The translations under genes were made by a program, and so were the position numbers. A stretch of 64,000 nt of DNA, taken from NCBI GenBank assembly GCA_949316235.1, contig OX438749.1, positions 17,748,414 to 17,812,413 of the forward strand, written 5' to 3'. The notes beneath the pieces were generated by a model. It saw only the letters and a program-made list of their open reading frames with translations. It was not told where the DNA came from and did no database searches. Shown here in pieces: positions 39,801 through 45,800 of this stretch. The stretch's first letter is position 1; each line of letters starts with the position of its first letter. This DNA is from Oegoconia quadripuncta. Its lineage: Eukaryota > Arthropoda > Insecta > Lepidoptera > Autostichidae.

Positions 39801-42800
39801 GGATGATAAGAATGCGTGGACATGAACCGCTCGGCAATATCCAGTAAATTCATAAATTTAACAATTATTCCAAATTGTATTTGTATTGGCTTATTTAAAA
39901 AGAGCAACCCCTGAGTTTCTTGCTCGTTCTTCTCTGGGGAGACTGCCTAGCCTGCCTGCCTAGTGAATGAGCGATAATAACTGTATGACATGACGATTTC
40001 AAATGTTATTTTTATGACTTACGAAATAAAACATTTTTGAATTTTGAATATATCCTATGACACTCCAGGGTTGAAGATGAATCCAATGTAATAAGCTACA
40101 TAACTTTTCTATTATCCAAATTATACATATTGCTATGATTGTTTATCCCTTAACAAAATACAGACGAAATAACAATATTATCAAATTTGTAATCTGATAC
40201 GGCAAAGAAAATCCGATAAGCAAAAGCATTGCCGATTTCACCACGGTCCTCATAAGTCAAAGCTAATGCATACCTTTCAGTAAACACTGGCTACGCTATT
40301 TAGTCTCTTCTCTAATGGCGCAGTCGCATTCGCTATTCGTTTTCGATTGGATGGGTGACTACTAGTGGCATTTAAATACGAGTGTTTCCATGCTTCCGAT
40401 GGCACGTTAAATAGTCGATCCCGGTTTTTTCAATCAAACCGTGTAAGGCTGTTGATGCTATAGAGAATCGTTGTCAGAAGGTATACTAGTAATCAATGCT
40501 GTATCAAATAGCGTCCAGAATAGTCCAGATTATTTTGTAGATGTTCTAAATAGACATCCCATATACCCATGTCTTTGAAACGCTTACTCCGTAGTGTGGT
40601 CGCCTTAGTATATCTATTGTTTTTATGATCAGATAGTAATACTCACATCCAGACAAACAGCTCTGAAATCTGCTCCTTTATCGGACAAGGCCAAAGCCAG
40701 GTCTACGAGTAAAGGCGCTCGGAGCAGCTGGGTCCTCGGCCAGGTCTTGATGTGTCTTCGGATGAGCTCAGGGTCCGCGGTGCCTTGGGTAATGTGGTAG
40801 ATGCAGGTAGAGAGGCAGCGGCTAAGCTCAGCGGGGCTGTGTTGAACTAAAAATAGTTTATTTTATCATCCTCATGTGTCATTGTCTACTGAATATAAGC
40901 CTCCAATTCCTACCACCACCAGCAGTCTTGATTTGGATTTTGTTCATTAAAGACTACAGCTTTAAAAGTATCGCCGAGAAATACTGACACGCTATCGCGT
41001 TGTGTTATTCCGCTTCGTCCCTCAAGTATCAGTCCATCTCTCTTTAGAAGTTCAGCCTGATTAGGTAATCTCGAAACTTCTCTCGGACTAAGACTGCTTC
41101 AACAGAGTGCCTTCGAGACCTCGGACTATCTCAGGGAACCTCATGCTATATGAAAACGATAATTACAGTGACGGGACTATATACCGTAGAAGTGACGATT
41201 GAACGAGCAAGATGTGGCGTATGCTAGACAATTTAGAATATGCGAAGGGAGAACTATTTCACTTCAGGTCACTTGCCCCTAAGTACTGTCGGGACCTTTT
41301 AAAATTATCTTACAACTCCAGAAAGGGGGATGTAATTGTGACATATAAACTGCAGGGGGATCTAGCAGTACACTTGTAAAAGAGCTATGCACGTGATGCC
41401 ATCACGACTCAACCCGTGCACTGAGAGAGGTGGTAGTTCTACGGATTTCTACAGAAGAGTCTCAGATCATAACCTTGCCGTACACAGCTGTGAGCTCACT
41501 TAAATATTTGTCACACAAACTTTATTTTAACATTAACAGTAAATAAAAACCCCTTTGGCATTCCTTTTCAAGTGAGGAATTAGCCCAATCCTCCCTGAAG
41601 ATAATACAGAGGAATACATGAATGCTGGGATTACCTACTCTCTCACAAAAATTCGAAGACGTGGGAGAAAGAAAACTGCTGTAATCGCCTACCAATATCA
41701 TCAATATCCATGGTAGTTGATTCGGAATCCTGCGGCGGGGGTTCTAGCTTGCTGTACAGACGGACACTGAAGTAGTGGCTGAGGTGGGACAGCACTATCT
41801 CTATGTGGTATGCCTTGCATAGTCTGAAATGTTAACATTAATACATTATACTTGCCTGTAGGCAGTCCTGGTGCAGTCGCATTCGCTATTCGATTTCGAT
41901 TAGGGAAATTACAAAGCTAGCGCGGTTACTTCAAGGATAGTAGTAATTTCATAAAAGTTTCCGTGCTTTACTTGAACATGGACTGTTAAATGGCCACATA
42001 CTTAATTCACCAAGCCGCACAGTACCTGCGTGGTCGATTTTGGCCAATATCTTCTGCTAGGATAGGATAGGATAGGATAGAAGGATGTGCCCTAATAGTG
42101 GCGACGAAAAACTATTGATGACGAATAAACCTGGTCAACTCCTGAGACTTCAAAAAGTTAGGAGTGTGTTTTATGGAATATATTATCATCCTAACGAATC
42201 TCACCCCGAAAACTCAAAAGGCAGCCATTTTCTTGGCTAATGAAGCTGTACATATACCTTTTTTCTTCTACCCTTTTGTCGTTATTTAGCATGAATCTTA
42301 CGTATACGGTCGGCTATTGGTTGGCTCGCTTTCATGAAGTTTTTCCATTGGTCGATCTTATGGATAAGGCTTAATATGGCAATCACTCAAAACCTCCAAC
42401 TTATTGAGGGGTTGTCATTCTTATCTCTAACCTAGTTACCTTGAAGATTATATGCATAAAATCGTGCTTACTTCAGTAGCTGGTGAACCAATGGCGGCAG
42501 AGTGTCTGGTGGTATATCAATCACGTATGAACACAGTTTGTTCACCACCTGTTTATGGTCATTCCGGGATAGTTGCATATCTCTGAAACATATCAAAGCA
42601 AATTCTTTTTCTTACTTACTTTCCAAAGTAAGTCATTTTGGCAATTTTATGCAGCTAAGCAGTTTTCTTTTCAGGCATGCATTTGCAATGAAGATTCTAT
42701 TTTTCGGTCCCACGTATGTATGTTTTAGGATTTCATAGTGAAAGTCAACTTTCTATCTGTCCATGTGTATGTCACAGGGATTTTACTCATAGACTATTCA

Positions 42801-45800
42801 TTAATACGGAGCTGAATTTAGCATGAATATACCTACCAAGAATCGTGAAAATTATGAGGAAAATAAAATTATTAGAAAAGCTAGATTTAATCACAATTAA
42901 ATAAAACCTACTACTTTGAAGTTTTCTGTATACATATTACCCATTTATAAACATTAACCATACCAACATTGGTATGTTAAACAATATTTAACATTGTTTT
43001 GAGATTTGCTTGTTGTAGTTTCGATTCAATTGGGGAACTTTAATACTAACTAGTCTTTATATAGATTTTGAACAACTGTATACATTTTTATATTGTCTAC
43101 ATTATGTATTAATTACAACCTATCCATATTGGCCTAACGTCAAGACCTTTATCCCAAATAGGGTGGTCCGAGATATCCCGAACATTAGTGTTTGGCTTTC
43201 CCAAACTAAGAGTTTAATGCTTGAAATAAAGACGACGGTTCACCTTTCGAAATATACAGAAATTCTTTCACGTGCGAAAGGGGGAGAGTCCATCGCCATT
43301 AAAAAGCGCAAATCTATAGATATTTGTAGGACAGTCCCATAGACGCCTTTTACAACACCCAATGGTTGTCGGTCGGTCGGCCGGATTGGTGTAGTGGATA
43401 GAGACCCTATCAGCGAAACCAACGGTTGCGGGTTCGAATCCCGCGACGGGTAACTGTTTGTGTGATGAATATGAACATTTATTCCTGATTCATGGATGTT
43501 TATATAAATATTTATGTATGTTTATCCGTTATCTAGTTATCCATAGTACAAGCTTTGCTTAGTTAGGGACTAGATGATTGGTGTAAGTGTCCGAAATATT
43601 TATTTATTTTATAAATGGAAAAGACAAGTTGGTTCTATTTGTTAACATTCATTATGAATATGAAAACAAAGCATGTGTGTGGAGTTGATGCTTACATACA
43701 CTGTGTGTATGCACAATGTGAGACTGTCGAGGCGAATTACACCATGCCCTATCTCCCTTGTTTTATGATCTCAGGCTAGAATATAAGAGTTTGAAGATGA
43801 AGTAGATAGTTTGAAGATAGGTTTATTTTATTCCAATAAGGAACTTCCTGCTTTTAAGTTTCAAGAGGCAATTCTACTCACTTGAACATGGCAGCAAGTT
43901 GCACCAACTGATTCTCCTTCCAACGACACTGGCAAAGACTGTGAACACATTGCTCCTTGAACTCGGCACAGGTCATGTCTGTCCCGCAGTGTTTGATGGT
44001 CGAATAAGATGACAGGGCACTTAAGCATTCTGGTAGGACATCTCTCCAGCTGATAATTAATATAACATAGCACTAATGAAATACTTTATAAGTCAATTAG
44101 GACCATATTATTATTTATTTATTTTTTTTAATCTTGTTTTTATTTGAGGCTTTTACTATGCCAGCCTCTTTGATACATTCGCCTTTTTAAACCTCACTCT
44201 CTTTTTGCAATGGACAATCCAACAAATTTATACAGACTGACAGCACTCCTACAGAGTATATCAGCCAAAACACAGCTGAGCTGCCCATTGCATAGCTCCG
44301 ATGACTTAATCAAAAGCCGTTCTCTAATATCTGCCCTCCGGTCACACTCCAACAAAAAGTGTAACACGTCATCTGGTTTATCACAAAGTGTACACAGTGG
44401 TGACGGTTTAATTCCCATCATATGATAGAATTTATTTGTTGGTATGTGTCCTGAGCGCAGTCTAAAGGCTGAGACCAAAGTCCCCCTGGGTAGGCTGGCA
44501 GAGTCAAACCAAGGCGCCCATATAGGACCATTCTGGATGGTTCTGTACCAAATACCCTTTACTAGCGACTGTACTCCAAAGTGGTACTCCCATTTTTCTA
44601 GAGACCTCTTCTTTATTTTATATGTGAGTTCACTAGCATAGGGAGGACCATATTAGAAAAAAAAAAAAACTTTAACAGTTTATAAAAACGGTTTGATTCA
44701 TCGATTTTCGTTAAAAAACGTAAACTTTTTTTTTTATGCAGAACTGGTTTGTAGTTGACTTCAATCACACCTGATGTTAAGTGAACAAGAAGTCGAAGGT
44801 GGAAGCGTACTGACCCGGAAACCCCAACACATTTTGGGGACTGACTAACTTATCTATGACAAACGGAACCCAACAATCCTATTAACATTGCTGCTTGGCG
44901 GCAGATTTAGATAAGATGGTGGTAGCTAGCCATATCTGTTGTTGACCATTGTCTGGTCTCAATATTTATGAATTAATGAATGTCCATAGGCTTATTCATT
45001 AATAAGACCGGTATAGGTATATAAAAAAAATAGGATGAATACCAGAGATCAAAACAGACAACTTACATCATGTTGACATCACTACCTTCCACAATGGTCT
45101 GCACACTATCATTGCACCAGCGTACCAAGTCATCAACAGAAAGCCTTGACAGCTCTAGACACAGTCTGCTGATTACATCTCCACAGTGAGTCAGTGAGGT
45201 GGACTCTTTTCTCATGGTTTGTAGAACCACCTCCACCACCTGAAATTATGAAATATTTTTTAAATAGGTCTAGTTTTCAAAATGTTATATCTATAAATGT
45301 AAATAATTAGAGGGGAACAGAGGTCATTAAGGGGGCTCATAAAAATAAGTAATTGTTTTCACTGTTTTGGTGTATCACGTCAAAACTAAAATTTCATTGT
45401 TAATTTATTACAACTGTTTACTCAAACACCTCAGAACGGCTTAATCTCTGAATGCCATCTAGAAGCCAAATAAAAGATCATTTCCTCTCCCTGTAATTTA
45501 CCCATTTTCTTAATATGATTATTATTGATTTTATATTTAGTTTTACCTATTTAAGGCCCGTATTAATAAACAGTTCTCAAGTTGACGCTTGAGAATCTGT
45601 TGCATATTAAAACAGCATCATAAAAAATGGTCTTGAGACCGAGACGCGATCTCAATCTCAAGAACGATTTATTAATTAATACGGGCCTAAGTTAGCTAGC
45701 CCATACTTTGTCAAGATTTTGATTCACTAGAAAGTGTGCATGGCTTCATTAAAATACCAAGACAGATAAAAAAGGACCATATGGCAAACGAAGGCTTAAA

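Larger units (their letters stand above)
37393..40049 (+). mobile_element. LINE fragment (RT domain and 3' UTR) split by a mariner
   Basis: Reverse-transcriptase reading FGFTRGRSTTDADVALIEYT at 37395-37463 stops at the mariner and resumes at about 38736 with EAWEDSQDAIGIFCDLSKAF. Then come GVPQGSILGPFLFLVYINDL and LFADDTSLLF (FADD catalytic box, about 39059). A frameshift near 39210 and a stop near 39463 break it; the tail reading LQKRAVRAIYKLG continues. It ends in TTTTGAATTTTGAATA at 40049. CR1/Jockey-group by motif; lies in FANCI intron 7. Confidence 0.88.

Noticed and set aside
42057..42083. Internal telomere repeat
   Set aside because: GGATA is not a permutation of TTAGG.
43385..43455. 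tRNA gene (also 18708-18780 and 46351-46450)
   Set aside because: A and B boxes are present, but the acceptor stem does not pair. Each is followed by the same long body and tail as other SINE copies.
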